From contig NZ_JARXHX010000001.1 in NCBI RefSeq assembly GCF_031127835.1, positions 744,001-808,000 of the forward strand: a stretch of DNA of 64,000 bases. Reading direction: 5' to 3'. The notes below the pieces were generated by a model. The model ran no database searches and was not told where the DNA came from. It saw only the letters and a list, made by a program, of their open reading frames with translations. Every line of letters starts with the position of its first letter. The first letter of the stretch is position 1. A program made the position numbers and the translations under genes. Positions 20,459-29,595 of this stretch are shown in pieces. The DNA is from Pelagicoccus sp. SDUM812002. GTDB lineage: Bacteria > Verrucomicrobiota > Verrucomicrobiia > Opitutales > Opitutaceae.

Positions 20459-21652
20459 TCATCCCCCACGGGCAACTTCCAAGCACTCAAGAAGGTACCC
20501 AGTATTTCTATCGGCCACGAATTCACGCTCCACCCAAGCTCGGGCGGACTGCGACAACCTAATCCTCAACGCAGCGTCGGTCTGCAACTGCTCGCAACGC
20601 TTCACCCACGCTTCCGGTTCCCAAGGAGCGCAAAGAAAACCAGTTTCGCCGTCCTCGATCGCCTCGACCACTCCGGAAACTGGAGACCCGATCACCACCG
20701 CTCCGCTCGCCATGGCCTCGGGCACGACGTTTGGAAGGCCATCTCGATCGCCGCTGGCAGCTACAACACCTGTGTGAAAAAGCAAGTCCGCCCAAGCTAA
20801 TCGCTGCAACACCTCACCTTCCGAAAGCCATCCTTCCAATCGGACCTCTTCCTCAAGTCCGAACTCAGCTATTCGGGATCGGATCTCCTCCTCCATCGGA
20901 CCATCTCCGATGATCTTCGCCTCAAAGTCCAAGCCCGTCGCTTTCAAGCGACGATAGATTTCCAATTGAAACGGAAACCCTTTCTTTTCCACTAGGCGTG
21001 CCACGCATACGATTCTCAATCGCTCACAACTGTCCCTAGGATCTCTAATCGCTGGCAACTCGTTCAGGCCTCTGCGAATGAGCTGCACTTTCCTCGCGTC
21101 GCACAGCGACTGCACCCTCTGCTTCGCAACCTCCGTAGAAACATGCACGAGACAGGCACGCTCGCACTTCATGTCGATAAGCCAATCCCCTCCATGCTCA
21201 AAGATGTCGTAGGCATGCGCACCTGTTGAAAAGCGGGTTCCCACCAACCCTTCGGCCATCATACCAAAGGCTGCGGGAGCGCTGGCCCAAACGCAGTGTA
21301 CGATATCGGGTTCGAAATCGCGTATACGCTTTTCCAATACGATCGCCGCTCCGAAACCCAGCAAGTTCTCGAACAAGTTGAGCGCCGATGCCGGGCGATG
21401 TGCATTCATCTCCCGGACAAACTCCATCATGACGCTTCCCTTTCTCCAACAAGCGAGAGGTAAAAGGTAAAACAGCTTCAACAGCTGCCACTTGGAAAAA
21501 CGTTGAACTGGATGACCTTCGAAATCCGGTTCGCCTCGGTGAAGGGAGAGGATCTCCATCTCGACGCCCGCTTTGATCATAGCCCGAACTTCCCGCTGCA
21601 GGAAAGTCTCGGAGTAGACAGGGAAGCTAGTCGTGACGTAAAAGATTCGCAT
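20459..21652 (-). CDS. Glycosyltransferase family 4
   Basis: The 397-residue protein begins MRIFYVTTSFPVYSETFLQREV, the usual start of GT4 enzymes making surface polysaccharides, and has IVCVARLVEKKGFPFQLEIY, AKIIGDGPMEEEIR, VRLEGWLSEGEV and an EX7E region DGLPNVVPEAMASGAVVIGSP. It is 35 bases downstream of the GT28-like gene on the same strand, so the two probably share a transcript. Confidence 0.88.
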   Translation of the reverse strand: MRIFYVTTSFPVYSETFLQREVRAMIKAGVEMEILSLHRGEPDFEGHPVQRFSKWQLLKLFYLLPLACWRKGSVMMEFVREMNAHRPASALNLFENLLGFGAAIVLEKRIRDFEPDIVHCVWASAPAAFGMMAEGLVGTRFSTGAHAYDIFEHGGDWLIDMKCERACLVHVSTEVAKQRVQSLCDARKVQLIRRGLNELPAIRDPRDSCERLRIVCVARLVEKKGFPFQLEIYRRLKATGLDFEAKIIGDGPMEEEIRSRIAEFGLEEEVRLEGWLSEGEVLQRLAWADLLFHTGVVAASGDRDGLPNVVPEAMASGAVVIGSPVSGVVEAIEDGETGFLCAPWEPEAWVKRCEQLQTDAALRIRLSQSARAWVEREFVADRNTGYLLECLEVARGG

Positions 21653-21687
21653 GGCACCAATGGCAAAGCGGCGAATCTAGGCGCAAC

Positions 21688-22890
21688 CTAATCTCCGACA
21701 ACCTTTAAAGAGGGCCGTTCCTGGCCCTTCGCCGCATCTCGAGCGAGCTCCACCAGCAGGCGAATCGTATCTCTCGGATCATCATAGAATCGCATCTTGG
21801 AAAATCTCCGCCTCAATTCCGTAAACTTGCCGTTCGAGCGAAACCAGTCCGCCAAAAGCGATTCGAAATCTTCAGCTTTACTGATTTTCACCGCCGCATC
21901 GTCCTGCATAAAATACTTCACGGTGAGCTTCTCTTGCGGCATCACACCTCCGAATCCGTTAAATACGATGGGACATTCAAAGTGCAATGCCTCTGCGCAA
22001 GTGGTCGTTCCACCGCGCGTTACCACGAAGTCAGCCGCCTGCATGTAAAGATGGATTTCGTTGGTGTAGCCAGTGATGTTGCAGCTGAAGTCCGGGTTCT
22101 GCTCTTTCCAGCGAGATGCTTCCAAGAATACCTTCTGATTCCTCCCGCAAACGACCACCGCTTGATACTTGTCGCTGTGCCGCTTCAAAATCTCCAGCAA
22201 AGCTATATGGTTGTTCGCCCCAGCTCCTCCTGTCGTTAAAAAAACAATACGTCGATCCGATCGTAGCCCGAGTCGCTCCGTGATGAAACGATGCCGCTCG
22301 ATCGGCGTCAGCGCCTCACGGTAGATGCGTGGCATCAAAAACTGTCCGCGTACCGCGATCTTCTCGGCGTCGAGTTTCAGCTTCTTTACCGCGTAATCCT
22401 TCGCGGTCTCCGTTCGCGAAATATAAAGGTCCACCGTCGGCTCCACCCAATTACGGCTGTATCCATAACCGCCAGAAAACTCCGAGCAATAGGTCGCGCA
22501 ACGCACGCCTCCATCCAGCACCTTGCGAGCATGCTGAAAGTAGCCTCGATTCAAACAATCGTGAACGCTAAAGACCAAGTGCGGCCGATAGCTCCTCAAT
22601 ACTTGATCGTAATAATGCCGCCCCAGCGAAACCTCGTTCTTATTGAGAAAACTCAAGCCCTCCACCAAGAGGTAGTACGGGTGATGCAGCCACGGCGCAT
22701 GCCGCTGAATGAAGTTGTAGAAATTGACTCCGAAGCGAGCGATCTTGGAGGAGTCTTCTAACATACTCTCCACTCGAACGTCCACTTCCCAACCGTAGAG
22801 TTCACGCACCCAGCGTCGAAAAGCCGTCGCACGGGCGTCGTGTCCGCCACCAGTACTCGATGTTAAAACAAGTATCCGCAATCCTTCCAC
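21688..22890 (-). CDS. GT28/MGDG synthase-like glycosyltransferase
   Basis: The 400-residue protein opens with LVLTSSTGGGHDARATAF, the signature of diacylglycerol sugar transferases (MGDG synthase, UgtP) and MurG relatives, and has FLTTGGAGANNHIALLE, ITGYTNEIHLYMQAADFVVTRGGTTTCAEAL, the UDP-sugar binding region. A glycolipid product is the best guess. The start is a GTG that overlaps the stop of the upstream SDR gene by one base (TAGTG), pointing to translational coupling. Confidence 0.82.
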   Translation of the reverse strand: MEGLRILVLTSSTGGGHDARATAFRRWVRELYGWEVDVRVESMLEDSSKIARFGVNFYNFIQRHAPWLHHPYYLLVEGLSFLNKNEVSLGRHYYDQVLRSYRPHLVFSVHDCLNRGYFQHARKVLDGGVRCATYCSEFSGGYGYSRNWVEPTVDLYISRTETAKDYAVKKLKLDAEKIAVRGQFLMPRIYREALTPIERHRFITERLGLRSDRRIVFLTTGGAGANNHIALLEILKRHSDKYQAVVVCGRNQKVFLEASRWKEQNPDFSCNITGYTNEIHLYMQAADFVVTRGGTTTCAEALHFECPIVFNGFGGVMPQEKLTVKYFMQDDAAVKISKAEDFESLLADWFRSNGKFTELRRRFSKMRFYDDPRDTIRLLVELARDAAKGQERPSLKVVGD

Positions 22891-23699
22891 TATCGATCGT
22901 TCCCTAAGCTGTAGTACGAAAGGTTGGCTGCACGCTTTATGCCTTGCGAGACGAATTTGCCAAAAACGGAAGATAGGAACGCTTGAAAAAAGCTTCCCAC
23001 CCGCACGACTCCACTCCTATCGTTCCGCAAATACTTCACGAGCTGCTCCGCCACGTGATCAGAGCTCGGCCCGTTCGCCACATGGCGACACATAGCAGCC
23101 CAAACGCGCTCTTGGCGACCTCCCTTGGCCTTTCCCTGCATTCGCTCGTTGAAGCTTGTATTCACATCTCCAAGACGAAGCTCCAATATACGAACCGCGG
23201 ACGAATCGCACTCCAGCCGCAGCGACTCGCAAAACGCTGCCAAGCCTGCTTTCGCAACGTTATAGCCGCTCATGTAAGGAATCGGATACTCTACCGCTAG
23301 AGAGCTCACATTCACAAGCGTTCCCGGGCAGTCCGGAGTCCACTGCTGCAGGGCAAGATGAGCCACCTTCATGGAGCCCAGCAGTAAGGTCGCTACCTGT
23401 TCCTCCCATTGGTCGAAATCGAAATCCGCAAACGAGCCAAAAGCCCCTGCTCCAGCGTTGTTGACAACGATATCAAACCGCGATTCGCGCAGCTGCGCGA
23501 CGTCCCAACCCTGCTGCACAGTCTCAGGGCTAGAAATATCCATTCGCATCGGAGAAATGCCACTCGGCCAATCAACTGCATCAGGATCTCTCGACGTCCC
23601 ATAAACGTGAATACCCGCCTCCGCGAAAGACTCTGCAATCGCTCGCCCGATCCCCCGGCTCGCCCCCGTGACCAAAGCCGTTTTACCTGCAAGCTTCAT
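22890..23699 (-). CDS. Short-chain dehydrogenase/reductase
   Basis: A 269-residue Rossmann-fold oxidoreductase with the cofactor motif TGASRGIGRAIAESF, the structural NNAGAGAFG, the catalytic Ser (VNVSSLAVEYP) and YNVAK with Tyr and Lys. It belongs to the classical SDR group; the cofactor is probably NADP(H) by the TSRD motif. Substrate unknown. The gene lies between recN and a lipid-type glycosyltransferase, with which it overlaps by one base, so it may modify a lipid or sugar in the same pathway. Confidence 0.87.
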   Translation of the reverse strand: MKLAGKTALVTGASRGIGRAIAESFAEAGIHVYGTSRDPDAVDWPSGISPMRMDISSPETVQQGWDVAQLRESRFDIVVNNAGAGAFGSFADFDFDQWEEQVATLLLGSMKVAHLALQQWTPDCPGTLVNVSSLAVEYPIPYMSGYNVAKAGLAAFCESLRLECDSSAVRILELRLGDVNTSFNERMQGKAKGGRQERVWAAMCRHVANGPSSDHVAEQLVKYLRNDRSGVVRVGSFFQAFLSSVFGKFVSQGIKRAANLSYYSLGNDR

Positions 23700-23702
23700 G
23701 AG

Positions 23703-23736
23703 ATCGTGGAGGGACGAGTTTCACCTCGTCCGCGAT
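23703..23736. repeat. Intergenic hairpin between SDR and recN
   Basis: GGACGAG at 23712-23718 pairs perfectly with CTCGTCC at 23725-23731 around TTTCAC, extended by ATCG/CGAT at 23703-23706 and 23733-23736. No T-run follows. It resembles a dispersed REP-like palindrome; copy number elsewhere is unknown. Confidence 0.5.
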
Positions 23737-23760
23737 AGCTGATATCGACACCCATCATCG

Positions 23761-25422
23761 CTACAGCGCCAACAACTCCCGAGCATGCGACAAGGCGGAC
23801 TTCGCTTGTCGGTCTCCCAACATACGAGCGAGCTCCTCAACGCGTTGATCGGATTCCGTATCCATCCTGCGGATCTTTACCGTCGCCCGATTTCCGCTCT
23901 GGTCTTTTTCCACCAGAAAGTGCTGCTTCCCAAGAGCTGCCACCTGCGGCAGGTGGGTGATACAAATTACCTGATGGTTATCTCCAATCCCTTTCAGCTT
24001 CTGGCCGACAATGCGACCAATCTCGCCACCCACATTAGCATCCACTTCGTCAAAGACCAGCACGGGCACGCTATCGACGTCAGCGAGAATAGTCTTCAAG
24101 GCCAACATCACACGTGCAAGTTCGCCACTGGACGCTACATCGGAAAGGGACTTCATCGGCTCGCCCACATTTGGTGAAAAGAGAAGGTCGGGCAAGCTGT
24201 CTCCGTGAGACTTCAGGCTGGGTTGGTCCAACATTTGGATACCGAATCGCCCTTTCTTAAAACCGAGCTCCAGCAGCTTCTTTTCCGCCTTCTTCGCGAG
24301 CTCTTTGCCTGCCTTCAGTCGTTTTTGAGTGAGACGCGAAGCGAGACCTTTCAAATCGCTCTCGACCTTGTCAGCCTCCGCATTCAAACGCACTAGGCTT
24401 CCCTGTATATCTCCCTGCGACTCCAGCCGCTTCGCCATCTCGTCGCGGGCTGCGAGAACCGCGCCGACATCACGACCATATTTGCGCCGCAGGTCCTGCC
24501 AGTCGTTCATCTTCTGCGTTACCTCTTGGGCAAACTCTGGCTCGAACTCCAACGAGGAACCGAGCTGCTCATATTCCGAACCCAACTCCTGAGTTTCGAT
24601 GATCAGCCCATTCAATCGCTCGGCCAAGTCAGACAAACTCGGGTCGAGCTCCGCCGCTTGTTCAGCCGCTCGTGACAATTGGGAAATCAGGTTCAATGCG
24701 CCTTCATCCCCACTCAAACCGTTGCTCAGCTCAGCAGTCAGTTCCAAGAGCTCTTGAGCTCCCGAAACACGGTTAAAATCCTGTTCCAGTTGTTCTATCG
24801 AATCGGGTGACAGCTCCAAGGCATCGATGACCTGCAGTTGCGTCTTGATGAAGTCGATCTGGTCCGGAGCCAATTGCGAGGCTCCCTGCAGTTCCTCGAT
24901 CTCTCCCAAAATCGAACGCCATTCCCGATAACGTTTCTCGTACGCCGCAGCGTCATCCTCGAGCCCACCGTAAAGGTCGATCAACTCAAGCTGGCACTCA
25001 CTCTTCAGGAGGCGCTGCGGCTCTCCCGGTCCGTGGAAATCGATCCACAATTCCCCCAGCTCCTGCAAATTCGTAAGGGTAGCGAAGCTTCCGTTTATCG
25101 AAATGCGGGACGGTTTCGAAACGTGCAAGGAACGTTTTAATACGAGCATTCCCTCCTCGCATAACGGCAAATCCATCCGCTCGAGCATCGAATCGATCAT
25201 TTTCGACTCCTCAAACCAAAGGGCCGCCTCCACCTCGCACTGCTCCGTCCCCGAGCGAATCACCGATTTGTCCGTGCGAGCCCCAGAGAGCAGGCTCAAC
25301 GCACCCAACAAGACACTCTTGCCCGCGCCCGTCTCCCCCGTCACCACGGTGAATCCCGTTTCAAAATCAATCGAAGCGGATTCCAGCAAGGCGAGATTGG
25401 TGATTTTCAGGTATTGAAGCAT
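23761..25422 (-). CDS. recN: DNA repair protein RecN
   Basis: RecN is an SMC-like ATPase that acts early in double-strand break repair. The 553-residue protein begins MLQYLKITNLALLESASIDF, with Walker A GETGAGKS (29-36), a long coiled-coil centre (about 150-370), the ABC signature LSDVASSGELARVMLALK and Walker B VLVFDEVDANVGGEIG followed by CITHLPQVAALGKQHFLVEK. It is a full-length typical RecN. It heads the minus-strand cluster running into the SDR and glycosyltransferase genes. Confidence 0.95.
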   Translation of the reverse strand: MLQYLKITNLALLESASIDFETGFTVVTGETGAGKSVLLGALSLLSGARTDKSVIRSGTEQCEVEAALWFEESKMIDSMLERMDLPLCEEGMLVLKRSLHVSKPSRISINGSFATLTNLQELGELWIDFHGPGEPQRLLKSECQLELIDLYGGLEDDAAAYEKRYREWRSILGEIEELQGASQLAPDQIDFIKTQLQVIDALELSPDSIEQLEQDFNRVSGAQELLELTAELSNGLSGDEGALNLISQLSRAAEQAAELDPSLSDLAERLNGLIIETQELGSEYEQLGSSLEFEPEFAQEVTQKMNDWQDLRRKYGRDVGAVLAARDEMAKRLESQGDIQGSLVRLNAEADKVESDLKGLASRLTQKRLKAGKELAKKAEKKLLELGFKKGRFGIQMLDQPSLKSHGDSLPDLLFSPNVGEPMKSLSDVASSGELARVMLALKTILADVDSVPVLVFDEVDANVGGEIGRIVGQKLKGIGDNHQVICITHLPQVAALGKQHFLVEKDQSGNRATVKIRRMDTESDQRVEELARMLGDRQAKSALSHARELLAL

Positions 25423-25583
25423 GGCGGTAGTTTATAGGGACACTTCAGAAATTGGCTGTCCTACCCCCGAAAATCACGCCTGAAATTTAGCGAAATTTGT
25501 TCTTGCCCAAGAATTCGATCAATACCAACTTCTGGCCTTCAAATTTCGGGCCACTGGGAGCAATTTCAGAAGTCCAAATAAAT

Positions 25584-25658
<75 letters not shown>

Positions 25659-25660
<2 letters not shown>

Positions 25661-25683
25661 TTTTTTCGAGAATCGAAAAAATG
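25659..25683 (+). terminator. Terminator-like stem after tRNA-Val
   Basis: ATTTTTTCGA (25660-25669) and TCGAAAAAAT (25673-25682) form a 10-bp AT-rich hairpin with loop GAA directly after the tRNA. It is probably the tRNA terminator on either strand. Confidence 0.6.
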
Positions 25684-25927
25684 CCACGGCGTATCGCAGA
25701 GAAGCCGGGCAAAATCCGCCCTAAGTTCGAGTCCTTTCCCCTCAAGCATGAATCCCGTTAAAACGAGTGATCTGCAGGGGATAGAGGCCTACTAAAATCG
25801 CAAGGGTATTGCGATCGACCCTATTTAACTCCGTTCGCAAGAGTTTTGCAAAGCCTACGCGGGCCTGAAATCTTCTTAACGTTTTCCTCGACTGGGTTTT
25901 GATAAAGCGGGATTTCCGAAGAAATCG

Positions 25928-26482
25928 TTGCTCGCTCCCGTTGGTTTCCCGGAGACGGTCCTGCTTGACCTCGCTCGTGACCCCACCTACGACCTTGTCA
26001 TTCCTATAAACTGGCTGTTCTCCGCAATACTGACCATCTTGCTCGCTTTCCCGGCGGGGCAGGTCGTGCAGCTTTGCAAACATGAGTCTGGTCCGATTCA
26101 TGTATTTGCAGGGGGATTTTGCGACGGTACGCTTTCCCACGGCCAACACGGGAACGATCCTCACAGCAAGCACAGACATGGTCACCACCACGACCATGGG
26201 CACGACCATTCGGATGAGCACAGCCAGCACGCCTCTTCGGGCGAACACCATGAGCCCTGTACGCACGAGACTATTTCAACCGGCGACGACCTTGCAAAGG
26301 CTCAGCCGCTCGCCAGCGTCGCTCCGGGTTTGGTAGCGACTCTTCTGCCGATCGAACAGTGGACGCCCAGCGTTTCCGCCCCGAGCAACACCTCTCTTCT
26401 CTGGGAACCCCATACCCGAGGTCCGCCGGGTCTAGACGACCCGCTCAGGCGATTCGCCACCTGCATTCGCCTCACAGTTTGA
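25928..26482 (+). CDS. Histidine-rich exported protein, CzcI-like
   Basis: The frame reads a hydrophobic segment (LFSAILTILLAFP), then QLCKHESGPIHVFAG..., a cluster of alternating His/Asp residues (HGHHHDHGHDHSDEH) and a C-terminal RGPPGLDDPLRR. The plan, a short exported protein with a Cys-x-His-Glu and His-rich metal-binding stretch just upstream of czcC, matches the small CzcI/CopL-like proteins that precede metal-efflux operons and modulate them. The start is uncertain: TTG at 25928 is the only start I can find in frame. The last 20-30 residues overlap no other gene. Coding status is probable. Confidence 0.6.
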   Translation: MLAPVGFPETVLLDLARDPTYDLVIPINWLFSAILTILLAFPAGQVVQLCKHESGPIHVFAGGFCDGTLSHGQHGNDPHSKHRHGHHHDHGHDHSDEHSQHASSGEHHEPCTHETISTGDDLAKAQPLASVAPGLVATLLPIEQWTPSVSAPSNTSLLWEPHTRGPPGLDDPLRRFATCIRLTV

Positions 26483-26617
26483 AGCTTCGTTTCGTATCCT
26501 AAACGGGATCGGCCGCTCGTGCTTGCTTAGCAAGCTCGGCCGAAAACTCGCCCGACAAAGACAGCCGAAAGAATCGCTGTCATTGTTTTCTCATTACGAA
26601 ACAACGCTTCAAATTTT

Positions 26618-27922
26618 ATGCACTTAGAAAAGCTCACCTGTGGCGAGTCGGATCGGAAAGACCGTTCCAAACGCCGCGCTAAACTAGCCGCCATCGCCTG
26701 CGCTCAGCTCCTGCTGACTCCGTTTGCCAATGCTGCGGATATTCCACTCGACCGGGCAATCGATCAAGCGATCGAAACCGCCGAGGTCGGCGACCTCAGC
26801 GAGGCCGCCCGACGCGAAACTCAGAGCTACCGCCAAGCAGCGGCCGCCCTGCCAAACCCATCGCTATTCTACGAGCGGGAAACCTTGGACGGATCGGGGG
26901 CAACCTCGGACTCTCGAGAAACGACCTTCGGTATCGCCGCACCCCTGGACTTCATCTGGAAACGCGCCTCCCGCGTCGAAGCCGCCGAGCTGCGCGGGGA
27001 ATTGGCTCAACTCCAGATCGAGGACCAACGTCGCCAGCTGTCTCAAGAGGTTGCCACGCTCTTCGTCGAGTACGAAGCCAACCAACTCGAATCACAGCGA
27101 CACGAAGCAGTGCACGTCGCGCTCGACCGAGCCAAAGCAGTGGCCACAGCGTCCGTCGAAACCGGCGACGCTCCACCTACGCTCCTGCAACGCGTGGAGC
27201 TGGCGATCGCTCGTCACGCCTTCGGGGAGAGCAGGCTCCAATCCGACCAGCTCTCCATCCGCAGCCGGTTTGCGGCTCTGCTCGGCGACTCCACTGCGAG
27301 CCCAGCGCTTAATTCGATTGCGAGCTTGGGCAGCGGCATCAGCTCCGAATCCCAAGCCAAGGAAACCGCCCTGCAGAACCGCCCCGACTTAAGAGCAGCT
27401 CAAGCCCTCGTCAGTTGGAAACAGGCGGAGCAAAAGGCCGCTCGACGCGAAGGGTTGCCTGACGTGTCGATCGAAGCCGCGCAGAAGGAGGACAACATCG
27501 GTCGCGACGGCGTCTACCTCGGGCTGTCCGTAGAGCTGCCAATCTTCGACCGAAAACAGGGGGCGAGCAACATCGCCGCCGCCGCATCGCTCCGAGCGGA
27601 AGTCGCCTACCGGCAAATCCAACGCAAGGTCGAAGCCCAAGCGAGCGCTGCCTTCCTCCAATGGAAAGCGCGCGACGAAAACTGGCGACGCCTCGCGGAG
27701 ACTCTGTCGGTCACCCGCAATGCCGAAGCCTTGCTCGTCTCAGTCGAAGCCAGTTTCGAAGCGGGCGAATCAAGCCTGTTCGAGTACCTGGATACGGTCG
27801 AAGCCTATCTCGAAGCCGCCGAGCACGAGATCGACCTGCAGCGCGACCTCCGCCTCGCCGCCATCGAATTGGCGAGCGTCACCGCGACACCACTACAAAC
27901 AAAACAATTATTTTCGAAATGA
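26618..27922 (+). CDS. czcC: TolC-family outer-membrane efflux protein (CzcC-type)
   Basis: This is the outer-membrane channel of the tripartite metal exporter. The 434-residue protein has a signal peptide ending in FANAAD and two outer-membrane efflux repeats with ALPNPSLFYERE, QNRPDLRAAQALVSWKQAEQKAARREGLPDVSIEAA and LGLSVELPIFDRKQG, typical of CzcC/CusC. Long alpha-helical stretches rich in Ala, Glu and Gln form the periplasmic barrel. It overlaps the next gene by four bases (ATGA), so translation is coupled. Confidence 0.9.
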   Translation: MHLEKLTCGESDRKDRSKRRAKLAAIACAQLLLTPFANAADIPLDRAIDQAIETAEVGDLSEAARRETQSYRQAAAALPNPSLFYERETLDGSGATSDSRETTFGIAAPLDFIWKRASRVEAAELRGELAQLQIEDQRRQLSQEVATLFVEYEANQLESQRHEAVHVALDRAKAVATASVETGDAPPTLLQRVELAIARHAFGESRLQSDQLSIRSRFAALLGDSTASPALNSIASLGSGISSESQAKETALQNRPDLRAAQALVSWKQAEQKAARREGLPDVSIEAAQKEDNIGRDGVYLGLSVELPIFDRKQGASNIAAAASLRAEVAYRQIQRKVEAQASAAFLQWKARDENWRRLAETLSVTRNAEALLVSVEASFEAGESSLFEYLDTVEAYLEAAEHEIDLQRDLRLAAIELASVTATPLQTKQLFSK

Positions 27923-29580
27923 AACACATTCAATTTTTCAAACTAAAACACGCTCGTGTCGCCGCCCCTCTATCCATTGCGACTCTCGCCTTTCTCTCCG
28001 GCTGTGGCGGTCATGGACACGATCACGGCGACCACGGACACGATCATGGCGACCACGGACACGATCACGGAAGCGCCTCGCAGGCTGCGCGCGACGATCA
28101 TACAGGACATGACGACCACGATGGGCATGACGACCACGACGACCATGGGCACGGACACGGAGCCGCTATCGCCGTCACCCAGTACACGGAAAAGTCCGAA
28201 CTATTCATGGAATACGAGCCCTTGATTAAGGGCATTCCAACCGAACTCATCATCCACCTCACGCGAACCTCCGACTTCACTCCTATCACCAAAGGATCGC
28301 TCGAAGTCAGACTAATCTCCGCTAGCGGCCAAACGTATTCGGAAATCGAGGACGCTCCCGCTCGAGACGGCATTTTCCTGCCAATCATCACAGTGCCGTT
28401 TGCAGATACAGCCAGCATGGAGTTGCATCTCAAAAGCTCTCAGCTTGAAGACGTGCAAATCCTCGAAGGAGTTGAGGTTCACGCGCCGGGCTACCATCCG
28501 CCTCACGAGGAAGAGGAAGATGCCGAAGACCCGAACGCCATTTCCTTCCTCAAGGAACAGCAATGGAAAATCGACTACGCCCTGGAGCAAGTCCAAGCCC
28601 GCACCGTTTACCAAGCGACTGCGGCCACCGCGACGCTCTCGCTCCCAAGCTCGGGCGAGGCCCTCCTGCCCGCTCCAGCGAGCGGCATCGTTCGCTTCCT
28701 TAAAGACGGAGCGGCAATCGAAGTCGGAGCCGAGACCAACCGCGACGCCACGCTCTTCGTCATCGAGCCCGACTCGTCCTGGCAAGCGGGACTGGCCAAG
28801 CTCAGCGAGGACTATCAACTCGCCCAAGCGGAGCTCGACCGCGTCACTGCGCTGCAAAAGCAAAACGCCGTATCGGAAAGACGGGTACAGGAAGCAAGCA
28901 TCCGCCTCCAAACCCTCAAAACAGCACTCCAGCAAATCGGAGGCGAAACGGCCTTTGGCGACCCATCGAGCTTGCGAGCCATCGCCAAATCGCCCATCGC
29001 AGGCGTGATTTCCGAGATCTACGTCAAGCCCGGCCAACGCGTCGAAGCAGGGCAAGCGCTGGCGCTCATCAGCAATCCGGACCAACTCGTGCTCGAAGCG
29101 CACGTGCTTCCATCGCGCCTCGAAACGCTCGGCCAAATCGTCGACGCCACCTTCCGCAGCTCCAGCAATTCGCACAGCTATCGTGTGTCCGAGTTGAATG
29201 GCAAGCTCATCTCCCAAACCCCGCTATCCGTCAAAGGCAGCAACCTCGCCAGCGTGCGTTTCCAGATCGACAACCCGAACCGCCAACTCGTGGACGGCAG
29301 CAAAGTCGCCGCGCAATTGCTCGGAGGCCAAGCGGCAGGCGAAGGTGTGGCCGTACCGGTCGCCGCGATCCAAGAGGAGGAAGGCATTCCCATCGTCTAC
29401 GTGCAAACCGAAGGCGAAACCGTCGAGAAACGGTATCCAAAACTTGGAGCCAGCGACGGCAGCTACGTGCAAGCTCTCTCTAATATAGCAGCAGGCGAGC
29501 GAGTCGTGACCAAGGGTGCGACCTTCATCCGTCTCGCCACGCTATCAACCAGCGAAATGGGCCATGGCCACGCGCACTAA
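27919..29580 (+). CDS. czcB: RND efflux membrane-fusion protein (CzcB-type), His-rich N-terminus
   Basis: This periplasmic adaptor links the inner-membrane pump to the outer-membrane channel. The start ATG at 27919 overlaps the czcC stop and gives a lipoprotein-like signal sequence (LSIATLAFLSGCGG). Next comes an extreme His/Asp/Gly-rich segment (about 26-75, HGHDHGDHGHDHGDH repeats) that probably binds metal, an extra N-terminal domain, then lipoyl/barrel-sandwich (LLPAPASGIVRFLKDGA), alpha-hairpin and beta-barrel regions. The C-terminus again ends in His (MGHGHAH). Total 553 residues, longer than a plain CzcB because of the N-terminal domain. Confidence 0.9.
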   Translation: MKHIQFFKLKHARVAAPLSIATLAFLSGCGGHGHDHGDHGHDHGDHGHDHGSASQAARDDHTGHDDHDGHDDHDDHGHGHGAAIAVTQYTEKSELFMEYEPLIKGIPTELIIHLTRTSDFTPITKGSLEVRLISASGQTYSEIEDAPARDGIFLPIITVPFADTASMELHLKSSQLEDVQILEGVEVHAPGYHPPHEEEEDAEDPNAISFLKEQQWKIDYALEQVQARTVYQATAATATLSLPSSGEALLPAPASGIVRFLKDGAAIEVGAETNRDATLFVIEPDSSWQAGLAKLSEDYQLAQAELDRVTALQKQNAVSERRVQEASIRLQTLKTALQQIGGETAFGDPSSLRAIAKSPIAGVISEIYVKPGQRVEAGQALALISNPDQLVLEAHVLPSRLETLGQIVDATFRSSSNSHSYRVSELNGKLISQTPLSVKGSNLASVRFQIDNPNRQLVDGSKVAAQLLGGQAAGEGVAVPVAAIQEEEGIPIVYVQTEGETVEKRYPKLGASDGSYVQALSNIAAGERVVTKGATFIRLATLSTSEMGHGHAH

Positions 29581-29595
29581 GGAGACCTTGCACCT

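Noticed and set aside
25700-25745. TTCGAGTCC-like T-arm after the tRNA-Val, possibly a second tRNA
   Set aside because: No matching acceptor, D-arm or anticodon stem could be folded around it.
25742-26266. Long minus-strand frame over the His-rich gene
   Set aside because: It is the reverse reading of His/Asp codons (giving Val/Met runs) and has no recognisable domain.
28312-29217. 300-residue minus-strand frame inside the adaptor gene
   Set aside because: Shadow frame of a well-supported RND adaptor; no domain signature.
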